Assembly (NCBI RefSeq): GCF_000471905.2
Contig: NW_006499677.1
Coordinates: 466,561 to 530,560, forward strand
Direction: 5' to 3'
From: Amborella trichopoda
Lineage: Eukaryota; Streptophyta; Magnoliopsida; Amborellales; Amborellaceae
Length of the DNA: 64,000 nt
A program made the translations under genes and the position numbers. The notes under the pieces are model-generated. The model worked only from the letters and a program-made list of their open reading frames with translations. It searched no databases and had not been told where the DNA came from. Positions 41,981-54,189 of this stretch are shown in pieces. Each line of letters starts with the position of its first letter. Positions within the stretch are counted from its first letter, which is position 1.

Positions 41981-44726
41981 TGTAAGGACTCGTACTTTTC
42001 TGGCGCCGTGCGTGCATAAGGATTCATGCGCGTTGCCTACGTGGGTGTTATCACTATGCGCGATGCCGCTGTGTGCATTACCACCATGCGCGATGCCTTC
42101 GTGCACATTTCTGCCATGCGCGTTACTGTCATGCGTGATGCTTCCATGTGCGTTGCCGCCATATGCATTACCACTATGCGCATTGCTGTCGTGTGCATTA
42201 CCGCCTTGCGTGATGCTACCGTGGGAGTTACCACTGTGTGTGATGCCGCCGTGCACAGCAAAGAGGGCGCCGCCGTGTACAACAACGAGCAGAGGATGCT
42301 ACTGTGCGCAGCAGAGAGCAGAGGGTACCACCGTGTGTGAGGACACCGCCATGAGTGAGGACACCGCCGTGCGGGAGGATGCTGCCATGTGTAGAAGACT
42401 GTGGTGCTGCCGAGTGCAAAGGAATCTTCTCTCATGATTGTTTGCATGCTTCTTGTGTGCCAAGTGGCACCTGCATGTCTCTTTTATGCCACTTGGCTTT
42501 TGCATGCTGCCACCTCCTCCCTTTGGCCTATTTAAATATCTTCTCACCTTTCTTTAAGTCTTTCTATCTCTCTCTCTCTCACTCACGCCCACCCTCCTTA
42601 GCCTTAAATACTTAAGACCCATAATCCATCCTTGGAGCTTGGCTTTTTGGAGTGCAATTGGAGTTCTTTAAGTACTGTAAGTGGATCTAAGATCCCATGT
42701 TTCATGCCTTATTTGATGCATGTTCAACTTATCTGTTAAAGCATTAAAATTGAGTACGGATATGGATGTGATTGTGGAAAGATGCTTCTGAAATTTTGTT
42801 AAGTATGCACTCTGTTTTTCCAGGATTGTGACTCCCCTTTGAGTAATTATTTGAGCACTGAAATTATCTTATGAAATTTTGTGAGGAAGTACCTTTTTGA
42901 GTCTTTTATGGGGGAAAAGACCCCATGACAATATCTCTTTTGATTGGAAAGTTATGAGCCATTTGCTAGAACATGCTAGACTTGTGAAAAGAAATTCTAG
43001 AAACTTTATAAGTTTTTGTATTGAACAGTTTTTGACAAAGTCATGTCAGAATGAGTTCAAACAATTTTTGAATGAAAGATAAGTGAGTTTACTTTAGATA
43101 TGGTTTTGAAATCAAAACAAAATTACTCACGGTTTGGAAATTATGCCTTATTCTATGAAGATTTCACTGTTGTGAATGCATGAACTTTTCCAAAACTGTT
43201 ACATGTTTTTATGTAAGATTGTTCACTGACCAAATTATATCAGAATATGTTCAAACCACTTTTACATGAAATATGACTGAGTCTACTTTAAAAATGGCTT
43301 TTGGATCATACTGAAATTCTCTGTGTTTTGGAAGTTGTGCTCTTAAAGGTGGATTGTGTTCACTTCTCAAACCCGCAAAATAATTCGAAATTGTTTTTAA
43401 TGAGTCTTATGATTTGTGTTTTGCTTTGGACATACTTGTGTGCGTTAAAATATGCTCTATGGTGGTAAGAATGCTTGATAATGAGATGGGCTCTGACATG
43501 CTTATGAAATATTGAATGTGCATGGTTGTAATAAGACATGCCTATGAAATATTGAATGTGCATGGTTGTAATATGACATGCCACAGATGTGATATGAAGC
43601 CCTATGCAATGGGTTATCCATTGGTAGTATGATATGATAAGATAAGAATGTGATATGATATGATAATAAAGTTGTGCTGGTAGTTGAGATCTTTCCCTAA
43701 CTCCCGATGATAGGAAGGTAGTTAGGATGTGAGTCATATGGGTGGGTCGTGCCCCCCAATATATGTATAAGTGGCATTACGTAATGGGTCATCCATTGGT
43801 GGTGTAACGACCTCCAACTAGAGAGAAAATCAGGGTCTTGTCTTGCAAGGCCATCGCCTATCAAAAGCCTTAAAGCGCGTTGGGGATTGGGTGTGTATGT
43901 GTGAAGACATTATGAAATGGGTCATCCGTTTGTCATTGTCTTCCCTCCTGAGTAATGGTAGACGCCCTAAGCAATGGGATTTAGCTTGACCTGATTGATA
44001 GGGCTTCTACTTCGGGAATAGTTGATATTAGGATTGCCTGTAGTTATTATATATTTAGCTGAATTATTGATCTGTTATTTCAATGGAAAGATTTGATAAA
44101 CTATTAACGCATGTGATATCTGATATCTGATTTGTTCTTGCTCCACCATGAAAGAAATTTCTCATGATACATTGCTAATAAAAGAACTATGATGCATGAC
44201 TCCATATTGTAAACTTGCATGAATTCTGGGGACGGTTATGAATAACTGTGTATAGGCAGGAATGATGGCACTTTGATCTACTTACTGAGCTTCATAGCTC
44301 ATCCCTTTGATTTTCTTTAATGTAGAGTAATAACTCCCGGTTTGAGGATGGATTGTTGGGTGATCGCAGCTTACAGTTGGAGCCCTGAACTTGGCAAGGA
44401 AGCTTCTTTTTTATTATAGGTTTAAATGACAATTTGGCCATATAGTTGTTTTGTTTTGGTGTTTTGTAATTATTGTTGGGCCTTTAGTGCCTTGGACATA
44501 TTTGATATAATTTTGGAGCCCTTGTATATATTTTGATTTTAGTTTGCCTAACTTTTGATGGTTGTGTTTGGAGTTTTGTTTTTTTTCATGGTTTGCTTTG
44601 ATTCATTCTTTTCAAAAGTATTGAGCGCACTCCCACCTGAGTGGCATTCATTACCTTTGGTCGCGTTCCCGTACCCTATTTCCCTCCGGCAAGTACGGTA
44701 GGGGGGCAAGAGGGGGGGCGGTGACA
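41981..44726 (+). repeat. 5' LTR of element F
   Basis: Shares long stretches with the Tekay LTR at 15369-18401, for example TAATGGTAGTGTAATG versus GGTGGTGTAACGACCTCC near 43790 and CTTGCAAGGCC near 43843, but is clearly more distant. TATA-like CTATTTAAATA at 42528-42538 is followed by a CT-rich tract. G runs at 44698-44722 precede the end. Confidence 0.8.
42040..42260 (+). repeat. 15-bp minisatellite in the F LTR, about 14 copies
   Basis: Units such as ATGCGCGATGCCGCC and GTGTGCATTACCACC run in register for about 220 bases. Because 15 is divisible by three, it gives open frames on both strands (for example minus 41918-42256), which are artefacts. Confidence 0.88.
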
Positions 44727-44731
44727 ATTTA

Positions 44732-44745
44732 TAGTATCAGAGCAG
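44732..44745 (+). promoter_or_regulatory. primer binding site of element F
   Basis: TAGTATCAGAGCAG, 5 bases after the LTR end, has a single change from TGGTATCAGAGC in the compared part. Confidence 0.82.
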
Positions 44746-44838
44746 CTAGGACAAGATTCTTGACCTAGAGAGTCTTAGCAGTGTCCTTAGGGTGGTTTTG
44801 GATAGGCTAGTAACTAGGTGTTCCTGTGATAGGTTGAG

Positions 44839-45682
44839 ATGACGAGGACTCGTGCCAATAACTCGAGCTCGAGTAATGGGAACACATAGGCCTTCAGGGA
44901 ATTCTTCAAGACGCTTGGGGCAATGAATCAAATGATGAAGAACTATATGCCGGCCTTGGCTACCTCCGCCCCAGACCAAGATGACAGTGGATTGATTGAA
45001 AGGTTTTGGAGACTTGCAACTCCAGCATTCTCGGGACACGGAAGAGTGGAAAAGGCAAGTAGAAAAGATTTTTGAAGTGTTGCATTGTTATGATGAGCAG
45101 AAAGTGAGACAGGGGATTATGTTATAAGGGGATGTTGAGCACTGGTGGAGTTCGATGAGGCAATCTTGGGAGGAGACAGGGACTGCAACAACCTGAGAAA
45201 AAATTTTCTAGTGCATTTAATGAGAAGTACTTCCTTGATTTAGTTCGAGAAAGAAAAGAAGTGTAATTTACTGAGCTGCAGCAAGGGAGACTATCAGTGA
45301 AACAATATAAAGCTAAATTTACAGAGCTCTCCTGCTACGAGCCGCATATCATCAATACAGAGGCATGTAAGGCGAGCAAGTTTGAGAGGGGCCTCAGGCC
45401 AGCTATCCGAGGGAGAATAATGTTAGCCAATCTTAAGACATTCTCCCCGTTAGTAGACCTAGCCTTGAAGATTGAGAGAGATTGTGAAGATTTTTGATTG
45501 AGGAAGGAAGGGAGAGTAAGGTTCGCTTTGTCTGGAGGTTTTAGGAGGAAGACTCGGCTGTCTCCTAGAAGAGACTCAAGGGCAAGGCCTACTCAGGTCA
45601 ATGTGAAAATCCAAAAGACCTTCTCGGGTGATGTGAGGGATAACCGACGTCCGACCTGCTCATATTGGGGATTTAATAACCA
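44839..45682 (+). pseudogene. gag of element F, truncated
   Basis: Starts at ATG 44839 (MTRTRANNSSSSNGNT), matching MSRTRTNNTSSSNGNT of the other Tekay element. Stops and frame changes are frequent. The clearest part is 45297-45497 (KQYKAKFTELSCYEPHIINT, GLRPAIRGRIMLANLKTFSP). It ends in CSYWGFNNH, the first knuckle, at the D insertion. Confidence 0.88.
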
Positions 45683-46931
45683 TGTTGGAAGACATTTTTC
45701 AGCATCATGGGTCTTTGGTCAATAAAGCCTATAAACAGTGGAAATTCTGATAGTCTCAGAATGGCCCTAGAACTAGTCAAGATTTTCATAAAGACTCTCG
45801 AAAGTGTTCTGCCAAGTTTCGGTGCATTCTGACATGTCTAAGGTAGTGCAGGCTGAGAATAGTTTCAATAGAATCAACCTCTAGCACTCTGAAATGGACC
45901 CTATAACTAGAACTATATTTTTGGTGTGTCAAATTGCTATGGGACTAATGCCTTTAGATTCGGTACGATTGAAAACCTCTAGGTGTCAAATTTCAGCTTA
46001 AACAGACATTCCAGAAAGAAGTTATAGATGAAAGAGTGAAACAGGAGGAGCTGCACACTATTCACTTGCGGCCACCTTACAACTAAACTCCATTAAAGGG
46101 GCAGTCACAGACAGTCATATCTCATCTGTCTCGAGTCAGATCGTGTTCAAATTTAGTGAGCATGTTTGTCTCGACAAGACGAGTGTTTCGATATGTGGCA
46201 TGCCTCACGATGATGCCCGAGTGAGAAGAAAAGCTAGAGAGAAGTTGCTGATCCATAAAGAAAGTTACAAGAAAATCAGCAGCATCATACCTCGCTCGAG
46301 CGGCCAAATCACGCCGCTCGTGAACTCGATGGACACGAAACTAGTTCCATTGCCTGCGTAAGGTCTAGAGCTATCACTAATCTGAGCCTCGTATATGATG
46401 AATGGTCAGATTCCGCACACGAAGCTGATGAATTGAATGCAAATTCCAACATCGAAATTTCAAATTCCGGCCAAAACTCCAAAGTTGCAAAATCTTCATC
46501 CCGACATAGAATTGAGCTGCGTTTGTTGCCACGCAATCATGATGGCATGCTCAGTGATCCAGGGAAGAAATCACAGAAAAACATCAAGGAACAAGCACAC
46601 TATCGATCCAAAGTTTCAAGATTCATTTAAATTTCAAGTCACATGATCGTGGCCTAAAAGCACGATCCATGGCTCGAAGTTGGTATCAAATCGATCGCTA
46701 TGTTGAGCCCTACAATAAAATAATCATCTTCGATCAAACAAGCATCAGAACATCCCGGATCATCCATGAAAATCACGCACGTTCTAGGTAGCGTAGGGAC
46801 TATTTTGTAATTCCATAAATTGTTAGGAAGGGGCAAATCTATCATTTTGCACCATATTTTCTTATTTCTTTTAATTCAATTAAATCTTAATTTAGGTTTA
46901 ATTTTGATCAATCCACCGATGTTTGGGCACA

Positions 46932-46946
46932 ATTCTATATATACCA
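46932..46946 (+). promoter_or_regulatory. TATA region of the D LTR
   Basis: AATTCTATATATACC. The counterparts in B and C read AATTCTATAAGTACA and AATTCTATATAAGCA. Confidence 0.7.
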
Positions 46947-47509
46947 CGTATTATCATTGTATGTTGACCCTTCATCATTCGTCAAGGAGAACTTTGCTTA
47001 ATAAGATTTATATTTCTTCTCATTATTAGGTCATATTTGGAGAGAGAAAGAAAGAAGAGAGAAACTTTTGGATTGGTACCCCTAGGCTCAAGGTAAATCT
47101 TCTGTCTCTTACTTTCTTTCTTCTTCTTCTTCTTCGTCTAAGCTTCTCTCAAAGGCCATGCACGGCAGTGGCAGTGTCGTGCTGGCCTCTTCCCCTCTTT
47201 CCCCCTTCTGTGGCTTCACAGGTCATGCATGGCGATGGCAGCGCCCTGTGCAAGTTGTCTTCTCTTCCTCTTCATTCGTCTCTGCCTCTCCACGAGAAGC
47301 ACAGATGGCGATGCCTATTGTCGCTCGCAGGGGCGTCACCTTGTTACGCGCTTATCGCTAATGACGATGCCCATCGCCGCCCGTGAAGGGTCGCGACAAT
47401 ACCTGTCACCATCCGCTGGCTTCTCTTGCACCCTCTACCTTTCGTAGACAGTGATGTCTATCACCGCCTGTAAAGGATTTTGATGATACCTATAGCCGTT
47501 CGCGAGCTC

Positions 47510-47770
47510 CCTTTCCGCGCTCGGTGCTTATCGTTGTTTGCAAGCTTTCTTCGTGAGCTCAGTGCCTATCGCCATCCGTGAGCTCCCTTCGGCGCTCGGT
47601 GCCTATCACCGTCCTCAAGCTTTCTTTGTGCCCTCGATACGTATCACCATCCGTGAGCTCCCTTCGCACGCTCGGTGCCTATCGCTGTCCACGAGCTTTC
47701 TTCATGAGCTCATTGCCTATCATTGTCTACGAGCTTCCGCCGTGCGCTCGGTGCCTATCGCCATGCACAG
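47510..47770 (+). repeat. 38-bp minisatellite in the D LTR, about 7 copies
   Basis: Unit CTCGGTGCCTATCGCCATCC then GTGAGCTCCCTTCGCG, with copies near 47520, 47558, 47595, 47633 and 47671. It occupies the position held by the 57-bp hairpin array in B and by the ~42-bp array in C. Confidence 0.85.
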
Positions 47771-48657
47771 GCTCCTTTCTACGTCCCACAACCATCATCG
47801 TGCGCTTCACAAGAAGTTATCGCCACCTGCGTAGGGACATGCTGCCTTCTCGCAATGCCCACGACAGTGCCTAATGCCACATGTAGTTCACTGTTTTCCC
47901 CTTTTTACTGTGAGCAACGGTGTTCGGCATTGTCGGGACCTCCTTCCCTTACCGTCTCGTGCCTTCTCCTCATTCTCTCATGTTCTCACTTGGCTGAGGG
48001 TAGACTCAGTCTAGTTTTGCCATAGCGGTCTGACTGTCGAGCAGTAATTCCGCCATGCTAGTCCTGAGTGTATGCCCGTCTTGCTGCCACAACAGATTAG
48101 GACAATCACATCAACCTTGGTTTGGAGTAGTATTGCAGTCGTGCCGGTCCGAGTTACCGTGCCCGCCTGGCTACTACTCTGAGTCGATCATTGCATTGGT
48201 TCAACTATCATGCTAGTCTCGTCCCCTTGTCGAGTCCCCTCTTCTTTTCATCACCCTAACTTCTCACCTTCTCAGCCATATGAAGGTGCATTACCCTAAG
48301 ACAAGGGTGGGTCCTTCGGCCCACTTGTTTTACAAATTGACCATAGTAGTGTTGTACAGAAAACAAGGAGAGTGTAGGTCAAGGGAGGCGATTCCGAACC
48401 AACTGAAGTAGCTGGGGGGCTTTCCATCATGATCTAAGAGGGTGTTAGCGTGAGGCAACCCGAGTAAGTCACGAACCCAGGTGAGGTTGGTCCCCACCTC
48501 ACATCCAAAATTCCTCTCTCACTAGTTGGACACCTGCCCTTGTTCTGTGAACGAGGTTCCAAGAGAGCGATCTCAGGTCTCGGGTCTTCTGAACCCGATA
48601 CACATGTCACCTGATCACCTAGATCCGAGGAGGCAAGATCGAGGCACCTAACCAGCT

Positions 48658-48673
48658 TGAGGACTCCGACTTA
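48658..48673 (+). promoter_or_regulatory. possible primer binding site of element D
   Basis: TGAGGACTCCGACTTA begins 3 bases after the LTR end and resembles TGGTGACTCCACTGGG of element E, with changes. tRNA-Arg type if real. Confidence 0.45.
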
Positions 48674-50136
48674 TTACCCCTATGTCTGTTCGCTCTTGTT
48701 TGATCAGTATCATCATTTACTTTTTGCATTACTTTCTATGGCATCTGGGTTATTCAACCCATTCATCGAAGTCAGGGATTTCTCATCCCCGAACTCATGA
48801 CAGTCCCAGGGAAGCGAGCTACTCAAGCCTCCTTCCCTACACTCCTTGTGAGTCAGGACTCACAGTTCGGCTCCCAGTTGCTTTCTTAGGTTGGTGCAAG
48901 AAGGGACTTAAAGGTCCCTGACTCCCCTCTTCCTCGCCTTGATAGACCCAACCAAGGCCCCTTGCATTGTAGCACATCTGCTATCGCACACAGCACGCAC
49001 CCCCAGTCATATTGCTGAGGTACACCGAAAGGTTGCCCTGACCACTTTCGCGAGAGGCAAGCAGGTTGCCATCGCTCTTGAGGGTCGTCGTTGGGCAATC
49101 CCCCATACTCGTTCACCACTCCAAACCTCTATACTTAGAGGCTCGACGCGCCGAGGAGGAGACCCTATGACCTCCACCTCTCGCACACACCTAAAGGCTC
49201 ATGGTCCAACCACTCGAGCCACACCTCGAGGCAACGTTCATGCTGCCTCAAACTCGCGTTCAAGGCTAGGCCTTCTCAGGCCAAACCCTGCGCGTGCCAT
49301 GCATCCCACAGCTCAGGGCAACTCCAGTTCTGCATCAGCTCGAGCACACGAGGTTCGACCTCTTCACCCTAGCACACACGGCTTCACCCTGTGAGAGATA
49401 GGCTTCTACCTGGTCCCTCACAGACACAAGCTCGTGGGTCTCGACCTCCCAAGGTCAAACCAGTTTGCAGGTTCCTTCCCGACCCTGACTCAGGCGAAGT
49501 CATGAACCAGTTCCTTCTTATGTCACTCTCCCTTCACTAGGCAAGCACCTCGAGACCTGGTACTCAAAGGTTTTTCTTAAGAGTACCATCTTGAGTCAGC
49601 CGCCTCAAGTAAGACATGCACCCTAGCCCCACAAGGGAATTCGAGGTAACGGTCTGATGTCAGACAGAGGCCTCCAGCCTCCATGGCAGCAACTCAGGTT
49701 GCCTTTTGTCCTTGGACCCCACTCTCTGCTCCAATTAATTGACATGCCCTCAAATGCTCAAGAAAAGTGGGGCAGTCTAAATCTCAAGCCCGGTTCTAGG
49801 GTGGAGTCCACAACAGCCTCAATATTAAGCAGAAGAGAGGCCTGCAGATCTTGACTAAAGAAGCCTTTAAGGCAGTTGAGGTCACCACCCTTGGTGATCT
49901 CCTGCCTCATAATCCCTTTTTCCCTTTTCAGACCTGAGCAGGTCCAAGAATATTGCTCGGTGATCACTGCCTAGAGGCCACGGTTCCAAGACCATCAAGA
50001 ACTGGTCCTCACAAGGTCGGCGTACAAGGCTCGAGTCCAGTCGAGGCATGCGGAGCCCCTGCAAACCGATTTTCCTCGTATAACTTGCCAACCCTGGTAG
50101 TCCACTACTCCACCTGGCTCTGACCTTCTAAAAGAA
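48674..50136 (+). other. leader of element D
   Basis: Contains an open frame of 151 codons (48939-49394), rich in Arg/Ser/Thr/His, which I do not recognise and do not call a gene. The stretch has no other sign of coding. Confidence 0.5.
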
Positions 50137-51330
50137 ATGGTCAGTGTCATGGTGATCAAAGAGCCGAACGACGCCCAAGAAGAGTGGATGAACATGTTTA
50201 AGGTAATGATGCAGTCCATCCTCGAAAAGATGGAATGCCTAGAAGCCTTCAGATCCCCTTCCTTTCACAATGAGACCGATTCCCCATTTGGTGAGGACAC
50301 AGTTCCTAGGCAAACTTCCTCACCGGTCTCCCAAGACAACTCTCCTTCTCGTGGGGTTTCCCAGACAGACATAGATGCCATGGTGGTCCATAGCCTCAAG
50401 AACAAGGTCCTGGGCATGCAAGAGGTGTCGCTTTATCAAAAGCCGTACCCCTCGTACATCGACCAATTGTTGTTTCCCTCGAACTACCAAAAAGGGAAGC
50501 TCCCCTATTCAATGGTACTATGTCCCTACCCCAGCATACTGCTCACTTCCAAGCGGCTTGTCTAGAGACGGCAACTGACGGGTCGCTCCTCCGTTAGTTT
50601 GTCGAGACTCTCGAAGGGCCAGCCTTCCAGTGGTATGCTCGGCTGCCTCCAAACTCGGTGCACACCTGGTAGGAATGGAGCAGTTGTTTTACCAACGCTT
50701 CTATGAAGTCCAAAGGAATGTGGAAACCATCGAGCTCCTCAGTGTTACTCAAGAAACTGGTGAGCCAGTTGACAAGTTCATCACCTAATGGAGAGAGCTG
50801 GCAACCTTTCATGGCATGCCCATGATTGAAAAAGAAGCTGTCCAGACCTGCATACGAAATATGGTTCTCGAGATCGCCCTGTATGTCGAGGCCTCCAATC
50901 CACCCTCCATGTTAGAGCTCATCTCTAAAGAAATTCGTATTGAGAGCCTGTCCAAGCACCATAGTGGATCTCGTCAGAAACCTTCCGGCTCGAATTCTCG
51001 CTCCAACAATAGGGGGGGCAACTAGCAAAAAGCGGTGATTAGTGCGGCTGTCACCGTGACTGACACTAAGAACACCAACCCTCAAACCATGGACCTCTCT
51101 AAGGCACAAACGTCTCAGGCCGGGGGCAAGCAACAGTTCTACAATAGGGTCTCGCCTCCTAAAAATATTAATCGAAGTGACTACTAGATCCAGCACCAGA
51201 ACAAGGTTTATCCTTTTGACGAGGAGTGGGTAACTGAACTGCTTCGACTGCTACTGAAGCAAAGCATGATCCAGCGGCCAGAGGTCAACACTGAAGAATA
51301 AGCTAGACATGAGACACATGAGAGGTACTG
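50137..51330 (+). pseudogene. gag of element D
   Basis: The frame from 50137 holds EWMNMFKVMMQSILEKMECL and KPYPSYIDQLLFPSNYQKGK. After a frame change the core continues FVETLEGPAFQWYARLPPN (about 50597), QLFYQRFYEVQRNVETIELL and then TCIRNMVLEIALYVEASNPP (50847). These are Tat gag landmarks, more intact than in E or T2. Stops are present near 50565 and 50790. The start may be further upstream, because the leader frame is not defined. Confidence 0.85.
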
Positions 51331-51915
51331 CGCTTATCACAGGAAAGTAGGCAACCCCACTCAAGACTGCCATAAGCTCAAAGACACTATTGAAGCCCTT
51401 ATTAACAAGGGTCAAATAAAGCTCGAATAGTTAAAGAAGGCATTCGGGGCAACTGACGCTTCTCACATAGTGACAATCTAAGAGGTTGCGAAGCACCTGC
51501 TATCCTCCGTGCACTATTCTCCATAATGCTTGAGGAAGGACTCGTCACGCCCAAGCCGACGAGGCAGCCCAAGTTCCTGCCTTCAGGATTTGAAAACTTC
51601 TAGTGCTCTTATCATTTGGTACGAGGCCATGACCTAAGTGAATGCACCGGCTTCCATGAGCTCTTGGACAATGCAAGGAAGTTCATGGTAACCCAGAAGG
51701 ACACCCTCAAGTCCCTCTTCCTCCAGTGCAAGAAGAACTCCCAATACAAGCCCTAAGAAGCACTGAGCTAGACCTCTGCAAGCCCTCTTCTAGATGATGC
51801 TTCAACAGGGTCTCGTCACTCCCAAGCCTGCTAAGCAGCCGAGGCATCTTGCTCAGATACGGAAAACCTCTGATGCCCATATCACCAAGTATGGGGTCAT
51901 GAGCTTGAAGAATGC
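51329..51915 (+). pseudogene. three zinc-knuckle modules at the gag end of element D
   Basis: CAYHRKVGNPTQDC (51329-51370), CSYHLVRGHDLSEC (51604-51645) and CPYHQVWGHELEEC (51874-51915). The second and third fit C-x2-H-x4-H-x4-C exactly. The first has Asn for the second His. The second and third lie 270 bases apart inside a tandem duplication that includes the preceding LVTPKPxxQP text. Knuckles bind the element's RNA. Confidence 0.75.
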
Positions 51916-52439
51916 TCTGGGTTCAAAGCCGTAGTGGTTGAGAGGGTACAGAAAGGCCATGTTGTTTGTATTGTCCTCCTAGAATGCTTCCAAGCCAACA
52001 CTCCTATTCAAGAGGAAACCCTACAATGGGTCCCCTATGAGCATACATTGGGCCCTTCAGAGCCCTCGATTTCTCAACCCTGGGAAGTCTACCATGGACG
52101 AAGTAGGCTCAAATCCCTGAAGAGTGAGGCAGTCCACCAAGCTAGGACTACTAATCAGCCCTATAAGGCGGACCAAACACCTCCTCAGGGATCCAGAAGG
52201 AGACGAGCACCCAGGTGAGCTCGCCGAAGGAACCACATCTCTCAGCCACTAGTTGAGGAAGAATTCCTCAGGCCCCTTCCTCCACTGCCAACCTTGCAGG
52301 ACTTCATCCTAGGTGCAGCTCGCCTTCTCCCTTTGTCTAATCAGGAGGACGTCCCTAAGACATCAATAGCTCGGAATTCGTCCAATATGGGTGACAATGC
52401 TAAAAGCACCCACCCCTGTGCACGTCCAATTTTGGCGAC

Positions 52440-52943
52440 GACGTAAAAAGCTGCCCTGAACATTCTAACTCTTCTTCTCCTCCCTCCTCTTCTATTTCTT
52501 CCACAGGTGCAGCTCGGCAGTGCTCAGACTTCGACACTTTAAATAGAGAGCTTGAAGGAACCAACATTAGCAGGTCGTAGCGGAAACACCTAAGAAAGAT
52601 ATTGGCCCAAGCTGCTGGATTCTCGACAGTCGCTGATGCCCTGGCAACCCGAGCAAAAATTGAGCCATCTTCAAGCTCCTCTTCCAAAGAGGCCTCCCAT
52701 ATGGCACAAATCTTGGAAGTACCATCCAGCACGGGGCAAATGAACATGAGATCAGGAAAGAAGCTGCAGCCCACACCTCAAAAGATCAAGGTCCTCAAGT
52801 TTCTCGATCCTTCACTTTTCCCTAATCCTCGATCTCAAACATCTACATCCTTAATACATTTACCTATTGCCTCCCCGTCAACCCAAACCGCACCGGCTGA
52901 ACAACAAAGTCAGCCATTGCCACAAACCAAAACCTGTTCCTAA
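52440..52943 (+). pseudogene. gag-protease linker of element D
   Basis: The open frame 52602-52943 (MAQAAGFSTVADALATRAKI) is rich in Ser, Pro and Gln with no recognised domain. It lies between the knuckles and the protease lead-in and belongs to the same polyprotein by position. Confidence 0.5.
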
Positions 52944-53720
52944 GCTTACCCTACCACCTACATCAGTGACTGGATCAGGAACACAGAAGACTAATGAGGA
53001 TAAAGTGAAATATGACGTAATTGGGCACTTGAGGAAGCTTCTAGCCCTTCTAAGTATCTATGACGTCCTTTTGTTGTCTAGAGACTATCGTATGGCCCTG
53101 GTAAAAGCTCTTTCTAACCCAAAGGTGTACGAGACTGAAGTGGAGCCTATTGAGGTTGACCCAACTGTCTTGAGTGGGTTCTTGGCAATCTCCTTTTTTG
53201 AAGATGACCTTTAGTTGGGAGGCAAATTTCACGATTATCCCATCTTCGTGAATGGTGAATTACATGCCTACCATATCAACTGGATCATGCTGGATTGAGG
53301 GTCAGCAGTCAACCTGATCCCAAGAAGGATCCTCACTAGATTGGGATTAGGGTCTGACGATCTCACTCCTACCCACATCACCGTGCAACCAATTAGGAGA
53401 AAAGCCAGCTGACATAGTGTGCCTTCGCCTTAAGATCGGTGACCTCAACGATTATGGTCAGTTCCATGTGATTGATACCGATACATCTTACAACGTCCTA
53501 CTCAGCCGCCCTTGACTTCATGATCAGGGGGTGGTTCCTTCCACGCTCTAACAATGCTTCAAATACAGCCGAGATGAGAGACAACACACCGTCTATGCTT
53601 ACAAGAGACCGTTCCCTATAGCCGAGACTCACTATGCTAATGCTAAGTACTATTTCATAGACCTTCCAGCACCAGAAAAGTTAAAGGATGATGATTGGAA
53701 GCCTGTGAGAGAGACATAAC
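52867..53720 (+). pseudogene. Tat-type aspartic protease of element D, stop in the active site
   Basis: The lead-in KYDVIGHLRKLLALLSIYDV (about 53008-53067) and RMALVKALSNPKVY are standard before Tat proteases. After a stop at 53212-53214: YPIFVNGELHAYHINWIMLD, then a TGA (53296-53298) right after the catalytic Asp codon (53293-53295), then GSAVNLIPRRILTRLG. FHVIDTDTSYNVLLSRP follows near 53462. The protease would cut the polyprotein. Confidence 0.82.
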
Positions 53721-54189
53721 CCTCGTCTCATGATGATGTTGAAGATTTGGGGTGAATGATTATGGACATGTTCAAAGAGGAGAAAAGACAAGGCAAGATC
53801 CTGCCTCTGACTCCTATTTACCCAAGTATACCTTGCCACCTCTCTGATGTCATGGTGTCATCCCTCGAAGATTAAGCTTCCTCAACTTCTAATTCACCAG
53901 AACAAAATGACGAGCTAGAAGCAACTCTTGAGACTGAGGAAGCCCTAGAGGTAGACCTTTCAACACTGAGGGTCACCTATACGCTGGACCAACAAAAGGT
54001 ATTGCATGTCCCCATTGCTCTTTTAGAACAGAATTGCCGCACCAACCACCAAGGAAGGTACTCCAAATTCCATCCTCTTTGAACAAGGGGATCACCAGTA
54101 GGCAAGAGAAGGTCTTACACCTCTCAGAGGCTCCCAAAGAGGTACAGGTGGACAAGAATTAGCCCTTAGGCTCTCAGGAACAAGACCCC
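53721..54189 (+). pseudogene. post-protease region of element D
   Basis: Broken reading with acidic stretches (EALEVDLSTLRVTYTLDQQK near 53944). An intact Tat element would continue to RT around here. Instead the tail frame follows and no RT motif is found. Confidence 0.5.

Larger units (their letters stand above)
41981..45682 (+). mobile_element. Tekay element F: 5' LTR, primer site, gag; cut by element D
   Basis: LTR 41981-44726 (TGTAAGGACTCG...GGTGACA) and then a tRNA-Met primer site and gag related to that of the 15369-25920 element. The gag breaks off at the first knuckle, where D begins. Bases before the LTR are GCAAC. The 3' part is not in the window. Confidence 0.82.
45683..48654 (+). 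repeat. 5' LTR of element D
   Basis: Starts TGTTGGAAGACATTTTTCAG and ends GAGGCACCTAACCA. The ends match C (63972 and 61152) and B. Order: U3, TATA region (46932-46946), CT-rich tract, a 38-bp minisatellite (47510-47770) and the conserved 3' end. Length is 2972 bp. Confidence 0.85.

Noticed and set aside
41918..42447. Long open frames on both strands with 5-residue repeats (GNAHx, RDAxx)
   Set aside because: Artefact of a 15-bp tandem repeat, which leaves all frames open. It lies inside the F LTR.
48939..49394. 151-codon frame in the D leader
   Set aside because: Arg/Ser/Thr-rich, no known domain, no conserved copy in the window.
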